A stretch of 64,000 nucleotides of DNA from Chitinophagales bacterium (GCA_017303455.1 JAFLBM010000003.1:1-64000), one strand, 5' to 3'. Positions 41,501 through 50,640 are shown, numbered from the stretch's first letter. The notes: generated by a model not told the origin, from the sequence alone. A program made the numbers and translations.

Positions 41501-42625
41501 TCAGGTGACGGCTTTCAATATGGATTGCCATAACAGGTCTGCTGTCCTTGCCCATGTATATTCCTGCTCTGCCAGTTTTCCTTTTTCAATAAGATCAGCT
41601 CTTACGCTTTCGTCTTTATAGAGTAAGAGCATTTGATCGGCTATAGAATTATAATCAGCCGGATCAGCATATAAAGCAGCATCTTTTGCTATTTCCTGCA
41701 TAGAAGAATTGGAAGATGTGATCACCGGTACTTCACAACGCATTGCTTCTAATACAGGCACTCCAAAACCTTCCCACAAAGAGGGGTATACCATTGCATA
41801 AGCAGACGCAGTCAGTTTTACTAATTCCTCTTCCGGCAGGTACTCTGTCAGCAACACATCATCCCTGTATTTGTATGTCTTCAATGCATCAACAAAGGAA
41901 TCAAACTTCCAGGCCAGTCTTCCTGCCAGCACCAGTTTCAGGTTACTTTTTTGCCTTTTCTTGAACACAGAAAAAGCCTTTAGCAGGTTCATCAGGTTCT
42001 TCCGCGGATGTATAGCCCCTGTATATAAAAAAAAGTCTTTCCCGTCAGTATATTTCTCTTTTACCAGCTCTTTTACTTCCCTGCTCACCGGCTGAAAAAT
42101 TTCTTTAGCCGCACTGTATACTACATCTATCTTATCCTTATTGACCGGGTATTGTGCAAGAATATCATTCCTGGAAAAGAAGGAAACAGTAGCAACCGAT
42201 TTCGCTTTCACTAAAAATTTGGGTGTATACCTTTTACAAAATAACAGGTGTGATTTTTTTACAAATGCCGGGTAATGTAAAAAAGAAAGGTCGTGGAGTA
42301 CCAGGCACTGCGGAACTTTTGTTGACAACGAACAAAACCCATCGCAGGATACAAAAACATCTGCTTTGTGCCTTTTTAAAAGTACCGGCACTTTAATATC
42401 ATACCACAATTTCCATAATATGGGATGGCGGGCCGGAGGACCTGATACCACTGCTTTTACATTGTCTGCAAAGATGAACCGCCGGTTATAAGGCCGGTCG
42501 AAAATGAAAATAAATTCATGTTGAGGGTTCTCAGCAACAATTCTCCGGATCGTTTCGTATAAAAAATAGCCAAATCCTTCGAGATAGTCATCCAGCAAAA
42601 ACCTTGTATTTACCGCAATTCGCAT
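41501..42625 (-). CDS. Glycosyltransferase family 4 (GT-B fold)
   Basis: The 374-residue enzyme has a GT-B fold. The N-terminal domain starts MRIAVNTRFLLDDYLEGFG. The C-terminal domain has FLYTGAIHPRKNLMNLLKAF, LAGRLAWKFDSF, and the donor-site EGFGVPVLEAMRCEVPVITSSNSSMQE with the E-x7-E motif of GT4. It probably adds a sugar to a lipid-linked or surface glycan, with donor unknown. The open frame runs back to 42703, but the ATG at 42625 fits the family and a TAACTTTG box precedes it by nine bases. No other polysaccharide genes are near. Confidence 0.9.
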   Translation of the reverse strand: MRIAVNTRFLLDDYLEGFGYFLYETIRRIVAENPQHEFIFIFDRPYNRRFIFADNVKAVVSGPPARHPILWKLWYDIKVPVLLKRHKADVFVSCDGFCSLSTKVPQCLVLHDLSFLHYPAFVKKSHLLFCKRYTPKFLVKAKSVATVSFFSRNDILAQYPVNKDKIDVVYSAAKEIFQPVSREVKELVKEKYTDGKDFFLYTGAIHPRKNLMNLLKAFSVFKKRQKSNLKLVLAGRLAWKFDSFVDALKTYKYRDDVLLTEYLPEEELVKLTASAYAMVYPSLWEGFGVPVLEAMRCEVPVITSSNSSMQEIAKDAALYADPADYNSIADQMLLLYKDESVRADLIEKGKLAEQEYTWARTADLLWQSILKAVT

Positions 42626-42634
42626 GATTGAACG

Positions 42635-42642
42635 CAAAGTTA
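42635..42642 (-). promoter_or_regulatory. -7 promoter box of the glycosyltransferase gene
   Basis: Minus strand TAACTTTG, an exact TAnnTTTG match, nine bases before the ATG at 42625. Confidence 0.5.
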
Positions 42643-42905
42643 CCGGCTGATTGTGGATTTCCTTAGTAAAAAACCTGTGTAATGACTGTCGAAAAAACAG
42701 CATGCAGGTATTTTATCTTTTTATTCTACTATCACTATATACAAAGTTTACCCATGTTGGAATGTTGAAATTTACAGGAACAATCACTGTGGATATTCAT
42801 TAAATACCGGTTTTAAAATAGGGCAGTTATACAGTTGCTGACCAATGCCCGCTGGACTACTTTTATCCTTCAAACCGATACCCGTGTGAAACCAAAACAT
42901 ACCCT

Positions 42906-44111
42906 ATGAAACACATCTGTACAAAAATTATCTCCTCTGTTTCCCTTATCACCGCATTGCTTTTGCTGAACCACAATTCATCCAATGCACAGTGCCCGGT
43001 TGGCTACCCGCCGGGGTCTACTGCTTTCGATACAACCATTGCCTTTCCAACAGGAACAACCTCAATACCCGTCAAATTTCCCCAGTTTAACCCGCAGGAC
43101 GGAATGGTGACCTGTGTGCGGCTTTGTGTGACCATTACCGGGATTATTGATACACTTGCCATGCAGAACTACGCTGCATCATCACAAACCGCAACGTTCA
43201 ATTATATACGAACAGACCAGATTACAGGGCCCGGGATTTCAACACCGTTGTCCAACAGCACCAGTCTTTCCTATGGTCCTCCCGGGAACATACTCACAGC
43301 CTATGATGGTTTACCAGGTGCCGGTACTGATTTTTATTCCATGTCTGATGATACCATTTTGAACGATGTTCTTTGCCGCACCATAAGCGATTCAGCAACG
43401 ATCATCCAGTTTTATGGCACTGACAGTGTTACTTATAACTACAATATCAGCGTGTCAACCAGTGCCTCCATATCAGGAGGGAGCAGCAGTACGCTTGTAT
43501 TAACATCAGCGCTTGTGAATTTTCATTTTGAATACTGTACCTGCCCGGGATATTTATTGCCCCTGAACATATATAGGTTTTCAGTTAACAAAGCAGATGA
43601 TAAAAAAGCAGCACTGAAATGGTTTGGATATGATAACAATCAAAACGGGGCAGGTTATCATTATGAAGTACAAATGAGCCGTGATGGCTTTAACTTCCAG
43701 CCGGTTGATAATGTGCAGAGAAATACCAATGGCAATAGTGCTTATTCCTATTTATATGAAATGACTACAACCGGCCGTTATTTCTTCCGCATCAGGCAGG
43801 TGGGTGAGGATGGCCGTTCGTATTTCACCGATATTAAATATGTAGATGCAGAAAATAATTCCCCGGTTAAATTTAATATCTATCCAAACCCTTCAACGGG
43901 TATTGTTGGTATCAAATTTGATAATATTACATCCGGAAAATATGTAGTTCTTATAAACAATGCACTGGGTCAGACTGTTGTTAACAAAGAAATTGAAGTG
44001 GCAGGTAACGCATATCAACAGGTTGCAACCTTACATAAGGGTTTCTACTGGGTTCGGTTAACTAACGTAGCGAGCCAGTTGTCCAGTGTCAATCAACTTT
44101 TCATTAAATGA
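42906..44111 (+). CDS. Secreted protein with choice-of-anchor-E-like domain and T9SS type A sorting domain
   Basis: The 401-residue protein has a signal peptide (NSSNAQ near residue 29). A beta-sandwich domain at about 30-215 has AFDTTIAFPTGTTSIPVKFPQF and VTCVRLCVTITGII, like choice-of-anchor E domains. It is followed by an Ig-like link (ALKWFGYDNNQNGAGYHYEVQMSRDGFNF) and a C-terminal sorting domain (FNIYPNPSTGIVGIKFDN through GFYWVRLTN and a final hydrophobic strand). The last domain directs export by the type IX system and surface attachment. It is a cargo for the machinery that porG belongs to. A strong terminator follows. Confidence 0.9.
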   Translation: MKHICTKIISSVSLITALLLLNHNSSNAQCPVGYPPGSTAFDTTIAFPTGTTSIPVKFPQFNPQDGMVTCVRLCVTITGIIDTLAMQNYAASSQTATFNYIRTDQITGPGISTPLSNSTSLSYGPPGNILTAYDGLPGAGTDFYSMSDDTILNDVLCRTISDSATIIQFYGTDSVTYNYNISVSTSASISGGSSSTLVLTSALVNFHFEYCTCPGYLLPLNIYRFSVNKADDKKAALKWFGYDNNQNGAGYHYEVQMSRDGFNFQPVDNVQRNTNGNSAYSYLYEMTTTGRYFFRIRQVGEDGRSYFTDIKYVDAENNSPVKFNIYPNPSTGIVGIKFDNITSGKYVVLINNALGQTVVNKEIEVAGNAYQQVATLHKGFYWVRLTNVASQLSSVNQLFIK

Positions 44112-44141
44112 CCTCTTAGGTGGAAGAGGATGGTGGCTTGT

Positions 44142-44175
44142 AAAAGGGGCCTTGGTTCGGGGCCCCTTTCTTTTA
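44142..44175 (+). terminator. Intrinsic terminator after the T9SS cargo gene
   Basis: AAAGGGGCC and GGCCCCTTT form a strong stem across a short loop, then TCTTTT. A second gene starts soon after from its own promoter. Confidence 0.85.
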
Positions 44176-44278
44176 ACCTCCCCGCCTATATATTTTTCCG
44201 ATTTCCCAATATTTTGAAAGACTTTGACCGGAGCTCTGCCCTGCAGACCTCCGGTTTCTTTCTTACGCCTGCATTTCA

Positions 44279-44286
44279 TACATTTG
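44279..44286 (+). promoter_or_regulatory. -7 promoter box of the DUF4290 gene
   Basis: TACATTTG, an exact TAnnTTTG match, 20 bases before the ATG at 44307. Confidence 0.55.
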
Positions 44287-44306
44287 TTGCTGACCAATTT
44301 AATTAC

Positions 44307-45005
44307 ATGGAATATAATACCACCCGGAATCACCTCACGATGAGAGAATATGGCCGGCATGTTCAGAAAATGATCGAACATGTACTGACCATTGAAGACC
44401 CGGAAAGACGCCAGCGCCAGGCATATTCGGTTATTGAGCTGATGGGTTTCCTGAACCCGCATCTTAAAAATGTAGAGGATTTTCGTCATAAACTCTGGGA
44501 TCACCTTTTCCTGATCGCCGATTTCAAATTAGATGTTAAATCTCCTTACCCGATACCAACCCGGGAAACGCTGAAAGCAAAACCAGCCCCGCTTCCTTAC
44601 CCAAAACGTCATCCGAAATTCTCCCACCTGGGTAAAAACCTGGAAGTAATCATTAATAAAGCACTGAAAGAAGAAAACCCGGAGAAAAAATTAGGATTCG
44701 CTAATGCGGTGGCCTATTATATGAAACTGGCTTATAATAACTGGCATAAAGAGATCGTACACGATGATGCTATTCAAAGCGAACTCAGCAGCATTACCAA
44801 TGGCCAGCTTACATTTACGAATACCCCATTTGTAAAAGCGTTCCGCCCGCAACAGGAAAACCGGGACCGCGGTGGTTATGGTAAACCGAGAGGTAAGTTT
44901 CAGCAACGTGGAGGCGGTGGTAATGGCGGCGGTGGCCAGCGCCGCAATGATGGCCGTGATAACCGTGGAGGCGGTGGTGGCAATTTCAAGAAGAAGAGAT
45001 ATTAA
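44307..45005 (+). CDS. DUF4290 protein with RGG-rich C-terminal tail
   Basis: The 232-residue protein begins MEYNTTRNHLTMREYGRHVQ and continues with MIEHVLTIEDPERRQRQAYSVIELMG and HKLWDHLFLIADF, the DUF4290 family of Bacteroidota. After about residue 175 it changes to a low-complexity tail of roughly 55 residues with DRGGYGKPRGKFQQRGGGG, GQRRNDGRDNRGGGGG and a KKKRY end. RGG/RG tails bind RNA in other proteins; here that is inference. I use the ATG at 44307, since the long open frame upstream crosses the promoter and a terminator. No function is known for DUF4290. murA follows after about 150 bases. Confidence 0.88.
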   Translation: MEYNTTRNHLTMREYGRHVQKMIEHVLTIEDPERRQRQAYSVIELMGFLNPHLKNVEDFRHKLWDHLFLIADFKLDVKSPYPIPTRETLKAKPAPLPYPKRHPKFSHLGKNLEVIINKALKEENPEKKLGFANAVAYYMKLAYNNWHKEIVHDDAIQSELSSITNGQLTFTNTPFVKAFRPQQENRDRGGYGKPRGKFQQRGGGGNGGGGQRRNDGRDNRGGGGGNFKKKRY

Positions 45006-45154
45006 ATAAGTAGTTGTAAAAATTATATATTAAAGGTTGACAGGTAATGCTGCTCAACCTTTTCCTTTTTAATTCATTCCCCTGTCCCTGTAAAAATTTA
45101 CCTTGCACCCGTCTGTTTCAACATTTAATAGTATCAACCAATCAATTCAAAAAG

Positions 45155-46465
45155 ATGCATTCCTTTGAAGTACGAGGTGGCAAAAAATTACAGGGTGAGA
45201 TCATACCGCAGGGTGCAAAAAATGAGGCCCTGCAGATCATCAGTGCTGTATTACTTACACCTGAAAAAATTACTGTCACCAATATTCCTGATATTCTTGA
45301 TGTCAATCTCCTGATAGAATTACTGGGTGATATGGAAGTGAAGATCGAACGACCGCAGCGGGATACCTGTATCTTCCAGGCAGACAATGTAAACATTGAT
45401 TACCTGCATAGTGAAACCTATAAAAAGAAAAGTGGCCGGTTGCGTGGATCTGTTATGCTGGCGGGCCCGATGTTATCAAGATTCCGGAAAGCATTTATTC
45501 CAAAACCCGGCGGTGATAAAATTGGCAGAAGAAGGTTAGACACACACATCACAGGATTTGAAAAATTAGGTGCTTCTTTTAATTATCATGCTGAAGATGG
45601 TTTCTTTCACCTGGAAGCTCCCAACCTGAAAGGGGCTAACCTGTTGTTAGACGAACCTTCTGTAACAGGTACCGCCAATATTGTAATGGCAGCAGCCATG
45701 GCCAATGGCACCACTACTATTTATAACGCTGCCTGCGAACCCTATATCCAGCAATTATGCAACATGCTGAACCGGATGGGCGCAAAGATCAGCGGCATTG
45801 GCAGTAATATGCTGACCATTGAAGGGGTGAGTTACCTCGGCGGTACCGAACACCGCATGTTGCCCGATATGATCGAAGTGGGTTCTTTTATCGGCCTTGC
45901 GGCTATGACACAAAGTGATATTACCATCAAGAATGCCGGTATTGAACACTTAGGTATCATTCCTGAAAAATTTCAGCAGCTCGGCATTAAAATGAATTTT
46001 ATTGGTGATGATATTCATATTCCTTCCCAGGAAATATATGAGATACAAACGTTCTTAGATGGTTCTGTACTGACGATCTATGATCATCCCTGGCCGGGTT
46101 TTACACCTGACCTGCTGAGTATTGTTTTAGTAACGGCAATACAAGCCCGGGGATCCGTACTCATCCACCAGAAAATGTTTGAAAGCCGTTTGTTCTTTGT
46201 CGATAAACTTATTGATATGGGGGCAAGGATTGTGCTCTGCGATCCGCACCGGGCTGTCGTGATCGGGTTAGAAAGAGAACAGGCACTCCGGGGCATCACC
46301 ATGAGTTCGCCGGATATCCGTGCCGGTGTGTCATTATTGATCGCCGCACTCAGTGCAGAGGGAAAAAGTATCATTCAGAATATTGAACAGATAGATCGTG
46401 GCTACCAGGATATTGACGGCCGATTAAAAAAATTAGGTGCTGATATAAAAAGAATCGAAGGATAG
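45155..46465 (+). CDS. murA: UDP-N-acetylglucosamine 1-carboxyvinyltransferase with Asp active-site residue
   Basis: MurA transfers enolpyruvate from PEP to UDP-GlcNAc, the first committed step of peptidoglycan synthesis. The 436-residue protein has AKNEALQII with the Lys-Asn pair near residues 22-23, PKPGGDKIGRRRLDTHI at 116-132 and, in the C-terminal half, PDMIEVGSFIGLAAM and RGYQDIDGRLKKLGA. The residue aligned to the catalytic Cys115 of E. coli (PGGCAIG) is Asp121 here, a change known to make MurA insensitive to fosfomycin. The start is the ATG at 45155, as the upstream part of the frame has no similarity to the family. The HAD gene follows three bases after the stop. Confidence 0.96.
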   Translation: MHSFEVRGGKKLQGEIIPQGAKNEALQIISAVLLTPEKITVTNIPDILDVNLLIELLGDMEVKIERPQRDTCIFQADNVNIDYLHSETYKKKSGRLRGSVMLAGPMLSRFRKAFIPKPGGDKIGRRRLDTHITGFEKLGASFNYHAEDGFFHLEAPNLKGANLLLDEPSVTGTANIVMAAAMANGTTTIYNAACEPYIQQLCNMLNRMGAKISGIGSNMLTIEGVSYLGGTEHRMLPDMIEVGSFIGLAAMTQSDITIKNAGIEHLGIIPEKFQQLGIKMNFIGDDIHIPSQEIYEIQTFLDGSVLTIYDHPWPGFTPDLLSIVLVTAIQARGSVLIHQKMFESRLFFVDKLIDMGARIVLCDPHRAVVIGLEREQALRGITMSSPDIRAGVSLLIAALSAEGKSIIQNIEQIDRGYQDIDGRLKKLGADIKRIEG

Positions 46466-46468
46466 TTT

Positions 46469-47155
46469 ATGGACATTAAAGTAATCGCATTTGATGCCGA
46501 TGATACCTTATGGGTGAATGAACCCTATTTCCAGGAAACAGAAAAAAAATTCTGTGCTTTGCTGGAAGATTATTTACCCCAGCACACAACCGCCAAAGAA
46601 TTGTTTAAAACCGAGATCGATAACCTCGCTTTGTATGGTTATGGCATCAAGGGTTTTATGCTGAGTATGGTGGAAACAGCTTTGCGTATTGGCGGCAGGG
46701 ACATCAACCCGGAAATCATTGAAAAAGCAATAGCATATGGTAAAGAACTACTGGAAAAACCAATTGAATTACTTGATGGGGTGGAGGACACCTTAAAAGC
46801 ACTAAAAGATAAATACCGTTTAGTAGTAGCAACGAAGGGCGACCTGCTGGACCAGGAGCGAAAATTAAAAAAATCAGGTCTCGAACAGTATTTTCACCAT
46901 ATCGAGATCATGAGTGAAAAACACGAGAAAGATTACCAAAAACTCATCAGGCATCTTGACATAGATGCCAGGCAGTTCATCATGATCGGCAATTCACTCA
47001 AATCTGATATTCTGCCTGTGCTGGCTATTGGTGGTTATGCCTGTCATATTCCGTATCATACCACCTGGGCACATGAACATATAGAACACACAATCGAACA
47101 TCCCCGTTTTTCCAAATTGGAAAAAATAGCAGACATTCTTTTGCATTTAAAATAA
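46469..47155 (+). CDS. HAD family hydrolase
   Basis: The 228-residue phosphatase has motif I VIAFDADDTLWVNE with the DxD nucleophile pair, motif II VVATKGD, and the C-terminal FIMIGNSLKSDILPVLAIGGYACHIPYHTTWAHE for motifs III and IV. The cap is helical. Substrate is unknown; the YjjG-type protein encoded near 15 kb shows a similar start. It begins three bases after murA and is very likely in its operon. Confidence 0.9.
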   Translation: MDIKVIAFDADDTLWVNEPYFQETEKKFCALLEDYLPQHTTAKELFKTEIDNLALYGYGIKGFMLSMVETALRIGGRDINPEIIEKAIAYGKELLEKPIELLDGVEDTLKALKDKYRLVVATKGDLLDQERKLKKSGLEQYFHHIEIMSEKHEKDYQKLIRHLDIDARQFIMIGNSLKSDILPVLAIGGYACHIPYHTTWAHEHIEHTIEHPRFSKLEKIADILLHLK

Positions 47156-47206
47156 TACGCTGCTGTACAATTAGTAAACGTTGGTATTTTCTCCTTTTCT
47201 TTGCAC

Positions 47207-47785
47207 ATGGCATCCCGCAAAAACAAGGTCATCATTATTGCTGCTCCTTCCGGCGCAGGCAAAACATCCATCACCCGGCACCTGTTGAGTAGTTTATCCA
47301 ACGAACTGGCTTTTTCTATTTCTGCTGCCACCCGAAAGCCAAGGAATAATGAAAAAAATGCTGTTGATTATTATTTCATCTCCGTCAGCGAATTTCAGGA
47401 ACGGATAGATAACAACGAATTTGTGGAATGGGAAATGGTGTATGAAGGAAAGTATTATGGCACACTAAAAGCAGAATTGGAAAGGATCTGGAAAGAGGGT
47501 AAATCACCATTGCTGGATGTGGATGTGCAGGGTGGTATTCATGTACAGCAGCAATTTCCCGGCACTTCGCTTTCTCTTTTTATTGAGCCCCCTTCCATTG
47601 AAGAATTAAAGAGACGATTGGAGAAAAGAGGAACCGAAACACCTGAATCATTACAGGCAAGGATCAATAAAGCCTCTTACGAACTTTCGTTCAAACATAA
47701 TTTCGACAAGATCATCCTGAACGACAAACTGGAAACAGCTTGTTTAGCCGCCGAAAAAGCGGTCCGGGACTTCCTGGACAACTGA
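47207..47785 (+). CDS. gmk: Guanylate kinase
   Basis: Gmk phosphorylates GMP to GDP. The 192-residue protein has the P-loop APSGAGKTS at about 12-20, AISAATRKPRNNEKNAVDYYF, FVEWEMVYEGKYYGTLKAEL, and LLDVDVQGGIHVQQQFP. The start is the ATG at 47207; the TTG two codons before belongs to a TTTTCTTTG promoter-like box that ends four bases before the ATG. The gene order HAD-gmk suggests a shared promoter or a second near-leaderless one. Confidence 0.97.
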   Translation: MASRKNKVIIIAAPSGAGKTSITRHLLSSLSNELAFSISAATRKPRNNEKNAVDYYFISVSEFQERIDNNEFVEWEMVYEGKYYGTLKAELERIWKEGKSPLLDVDVQGGIHVQQQFPGTSLSLFIEPPSIEELKRRLEKRGTETPESLQARINKASYELSFKHNFDKIILNDKLETACLAAEKAVRDFLDN

Positions 47786-47841
47786 TCTCCCTGTATGCCC
47801 GGCCTTAACAGCACTATATCTTTCAATACCTTTTCCTTTTC

Positions 47842-47849
47842 TATCTTTA
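47842..47849 (+). promoter_or_regulatory. -7 promoter box of the CNNM/CorC-type gene
   Basis: TATCTTTA, one mismatch from TAnnTTTG, ends four bases before the ATG at 47854. Confidence 0.45.
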
Positions 47850-47853
47850 CCTC

Positions 47854-49104
47854 ATGATAGACTGGAAGACGATACTCTTCTTTGCGCTGACCCTGTTGCT
47901 GATGGGCTTTTTTGCCGGCATTGAAATGGCTTTTTACAGCGCCAACCGGCTGACCATTGAATTAAAGAAAAAACAAGGCGGCACCACCGGGCAGTTACTG
48001 GGAAAATTCGTGGATTCACCAGCCAATTTTCTCGGCACTACGCTGATCGGCTTCAACATCTTTCTTGTTTTCTTAGGTCTGCAGATCAGTTCCGTGATGA
48101 AGCCTATCTGGAATTACCTGCATGTGGGCTCAGATTTCGTTCATATTATTGTCGAGATCGCTATTGCCACTTTTGCAGTACTCATTTTTGCAGAGTTTAT
48201 TCCCCGTGCCATTTTCAGGGCCCGCAGTAATACATTGCTGAGCCGGATGGCTTATGTGACAGATTTTTTTTACCAGATGTTTTACCCGGTAGCGGAAGGG
48301 TTGATCAACCTGGCCGAATGGCTGCTGCGGTATGTGCTGAATGTAAGAGTGGATAAAGACAAAGAACCCTTCAAACGCAGCGACCTGAAAAATCTTTTCC
48401 AGCATTCTATTGATGAAGAAAAGCAGGAACGCAATACCCAGCTCATGGAAAATGCGCAGGAACTGCCGAAGATAAAAATCCGCCAGTGCCTGGTGCCCCG
48501 CAAAGAGATCATCGGGGTCAGCAGCCTGTCAACCATTGAAGCTGTAAAGCATAAATTCATCGAAACAAAACTGAGTAAACTGGTGGTGTATGAAAACAAT
48601 ATTGACCATATCATTGGCTATATTCACCAGTTAGATCTTTTTAAACATCCTTTGGATATAAAATCAGTACTTCACCCGATACCTGCTGTGCCTGAAAGCA
48701 TGAGTGCTACCGATCTCATTGGCAAATTCAGCCGGGAACGAAAAAGCATTGCCTGGGTGGTGGATGAATTTGGCGGTACTGCCGGCATCATCACCATGGA
48801 AGATGTGCTGGAGGAATTGTTTGGTGAGATCGAAGACGAATATGATACGGAAGAGTTTGTAGAAAAACAGATCGCCGAGAATGAGTTTATTTTCTCAGGC
48901 CGCCTGGAGCTGGACTACCTGGAGGGAAAATACGGCTTTGAGTTCCCGGGTGATGATTCGGAAACCCTTTCCGGTTTTATTATTAATTACCATGAAACGA
49001 TACCGCGGCAGAAAGAACGGATCATTATTGATGATTACGAATTTGATGTGATCAGCGTCAGCGATACCCGGATCGAAATGGTAAAAATGAAAAAACTGAA
49101 ATAA
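47854..49104 (+). CDS. Hemolysin-family CNNM/CorC-type membrane protein
   Basis: The 416-residue protein has a CNNM transmembrane domain (about 1-190 with about four helices and the FFAGIEMAFYSANRLTIELKKKQG motif). A CBS pair covers about 210-335 (CLVPRKEIIGVSSLSTIEAVKHKFIETKLSKLVVY and SIAWVVDEFGGTAGIITMEDVLEELFGEIEDE) and a CorC/HlyC domain about 340-416. Members transport or regulate magnesium or cobalt, and GldE of gliding bacteria belongs to this group. The gld-type neighbours gldD and ssb are absent, so I do not call it GldE. Confidence 0.92.
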   Translation: MIDWKTILFFALTLLLMGFFAGIEMAFYSANRLTIELKKKQGGTTGQLLGKFVDSPANFLGTTLIGFNIFLVFLGLQISSVMKPIWNYLHVGSDFVHIIVEIAIATFAVLIFAEFIPRAIFRARSNTLLSRMAYVTDFFYQMFYPVAEGLINLAEWLLRYVLNVRVDKDKEPFKRSDLKNLFQHSIDEEKQERNTQLMENAQELPKIKIRQCLVPRKEIIGVSSLSTIEAVKHKFIETKLSKLVVYENNIDHIIGYIHQLDLFKHPLDIKSVLHPIPAVPESMSATDLIGKFSRERKSIAWVVDEFGGTAGIITMEDVLEELFGEIEDEYDTEEFVEKQIAENEFIFSGRLELDYLEGKYGFEFPGDDSETLSGFIINYHETIPRQKERIIIDDYEFDVISVSDTRIEMVKMKKLK

Positions 49105-49145
49105 CAGGCCGGGAACTTACTATTTACTATTCGCTAGCAGCCGCT

Positions 49146-49153
49146 TATCTTTG
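49146..49153 (+). promoter_or_regulatory. -7 promoter box of tatC
   Basis: TATCTTTG, an exact TAnnTTTG match, 20 bases before the ATG at 49174. Confidence 0.55.
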
Positions 49154-49173
49154 CGGCATTCTATTTACACAGC

Positions 49174-50028
49174 ATGGCTTTACTGGATTTTTTAAAGAAA
49201 CGGGAGAAGGAACAGGCAGGTGAGATGACATTCATTGACCACCTGGAGCAGTTGCGCTGGCACCTCATCCGGTCTGTCATTGCTGTGGTCATTGGAGCTG
49301 TGGTGGTACTGATCTATGCTAACCAGATCGTGGATGACATACTGATGGCACCAACTAGAGCCAATTTTATTTCTTCAAAATGGCTTTGCAGCCTTGGTCA
49401 TAAAATTAATATCGGAGATACACTCTGCTTCCCGCCTGTAAATGCATCCTTCCTGGAAAATACAATGACAGGCCAGTTTATTTCGTATTTCACACTGGGC
49501 TTTATTGGTGGTTTCATTATTGCCTTCCCCTATATTTTCTGGGAGTTCTGGAAATTTGTAAAACCGGCTTTATCACCAAAAGAACTTAAAAAAACAAGAG
49601 GTATTATAATCTGGGTATCTTTCCTGTTCTTTACCGGCGTTGCTTTTGGCTATTTCATCCTTACCCCTTTCATGGTCAATTTCTATTTCAATTTCAAACT
49701 GAGTCCCCAGATTGTCATCATGCCTTCTTTTTCGGATTACCTGGAAAACCTCATCTATACCACTGTCGGTATCGGTGTTTTATTTCAAATGCCATTATTG
49801 GTGATGGTGCTGGCAAGGATCGGCATATTAACAGCCAAATTCCTGCGCAAATACCGTCGTCATGCTTTTGTGATCATTGTGATCGCAGCCGCCATCATCA
49901 CACCATCCACTGATCCTTTCAGCCTTACCATTGTAACTATCCCTTTATACCTTCTTTTTGAAGCCAGCATCATTGTGGCCTCCCGCATCAATAAAAGCCA
50001 GGAAAAAGAAAAAGCGGAGTGGAGTTAA
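49174..50028 (+). CDS. tatC: Sec-independent protein translocase subunit TatC
   Basis: TatC recognises twin-arginine signal peptides and forms the receptor of the Tat pathway. The 284-residue inner-membrane protein has six helices, the N-terminal EMTFIDHLEQLRWHLIRS that binds the signal, FPYIFWEFWKFVKPALSPKE, FVSFLFFTGVAFGYFILTPF-like loops and RKYRRHAFVIIVIAAAIITPSTDP near the end. An insertion of about 40 residues in the first periplasmic loop (SKWLCSLGHKINIGDTLCFPP, with two Cys) is larger than in E. coli. tatA is not adjacent. Confidence 0.96.
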   Translation: MALLDFLKKREKEQAGEMTFIDHLEQLRWHLIRSVIAVVIGAVVVLIYANQIVDDILMAPTRANFISSKWLCSLGHKINIGDTLCFPPVNASFLENTMTGQFISYFTLGFIGGFIIAFPYIFWEFWKFVKPALSPKELKKTRGIIIWVSFLFFTGVAFGYFILTPFMVNFYFNFKLSPQIVIMPSFSDYLENLIYTTVGIGVLFQMPLLVMVLARIGILTAKFLRKYRRHAFVIIVIAAAIITPSTDPFSLTIVTIPLYLLFEASIIVASRINKSQEKEKAEWS

Positions 50029-50060
50029 TCCCCCGCCCATTTAATTTGAAATAATCCATT

Positions 50061-50068
50061 TAGATTTG
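50061..50068 (+). promoter_or_regulatory. -7 promoter box of rpiB
   Basis: TAGATTTG, an exact TAnnTTTG match, 37 bases before the ATG at 50106. Confidence 0.5.
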
Positions 50069-50105
50069 CAAATAGATTATTTGTCTCATTCCTAATTTCA
50101 TTTTT

Positions 50106-50561
50106 ATGCATTCTCCCTTTGACCTTCGCAAACCCATTGCTATCGGAAGTGATCATGCCGGTTATGAGTATAAAGAAGACCTGATCTCTTTTTTGGAAGG
50201 GAAAGGCCTGGCTTTTAAAGATTTTGGTACACATAGTAAAGACTCTGTTGATTACCCTGATTTTGCTCACCCGGTTGCCAGCGCTGTTGAAAGCGGGGAA
50301 TACGCCTTTGGTATCTTACTCTGCGGTACTGCCAATGGTGTGGCTATCACCGCTAATAAACACCAGGGGATCAGGGCTGCTCTTTGCTGGGGCGAAGAAA
50401 TTGCCAAAGTAGTGCGGCAACATAATGATGCCAATATCATCTGCATACCCGCCCGTTTTGTAAGAGAAGGCGATGCTGAAAAGATGGTAGCCCTGTTTAT
50501 GACCACCGAATTTGAAGGTGGCCGTCATGCTGCCAGGGTCAATAAGATTGCTTGTGCCTGA
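50106..50561 (+). CDS. rpiB: Ribose 5-phosphate isomerase B
   Basis: RpiB interconverts ribose 5-phosphate and ribulose 5-phosphate in the pentose phosphate pathway. The 151-residue protein has AIGSDHAGYEYKEDL, YPDFAHPVASAVESGEYAFGILLCGTANGVAITANKH with the catalytic Cys73, and ALCWGEEIAKVVRQHNDANI. The CGTANG form instead of CGTGIG is common in this phylum. Family members with other sugar phosphates (RpiB/LacA/LacB) cannot be separated by sequence alone. Confidence 0.94.
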   Translation: MHSPFDLRKPIAIGSDHAGYEYKEDLISFLEGKGLAFKDFGTHSKDSVDYPDFAHPVASAVESGEYAFGILLCGTANGVAITANKHQGIRAALCWGEEIAKVVRQHNDANIICIPARFVREGDAEKMVALFMTTEFEGGRHAARVNKIACA

Positions 50562-50640
50562 TCAGCACCAGTCATCCTTTTTTTCTTGCCCGTTTGGATA
50601 AAGCATCTATTTTTATCCTTTACCAACATCAATCAATCAC

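Noticed and set aside
45047..45154. 36-residue N-terminal extension on MurA
   Set aside because: MurA proteins begin right at the MHSFEVRGG-type start; the extension is Cys/Phe-rich and unlike coding sequence of neighbours.
47854..49104. Calling the CNNM/CorC-type protein GldE
   Set aside because: GldE belongs to this superfamily, but the usual gldD and ssb neighbours are missing, so the general family name is safer.
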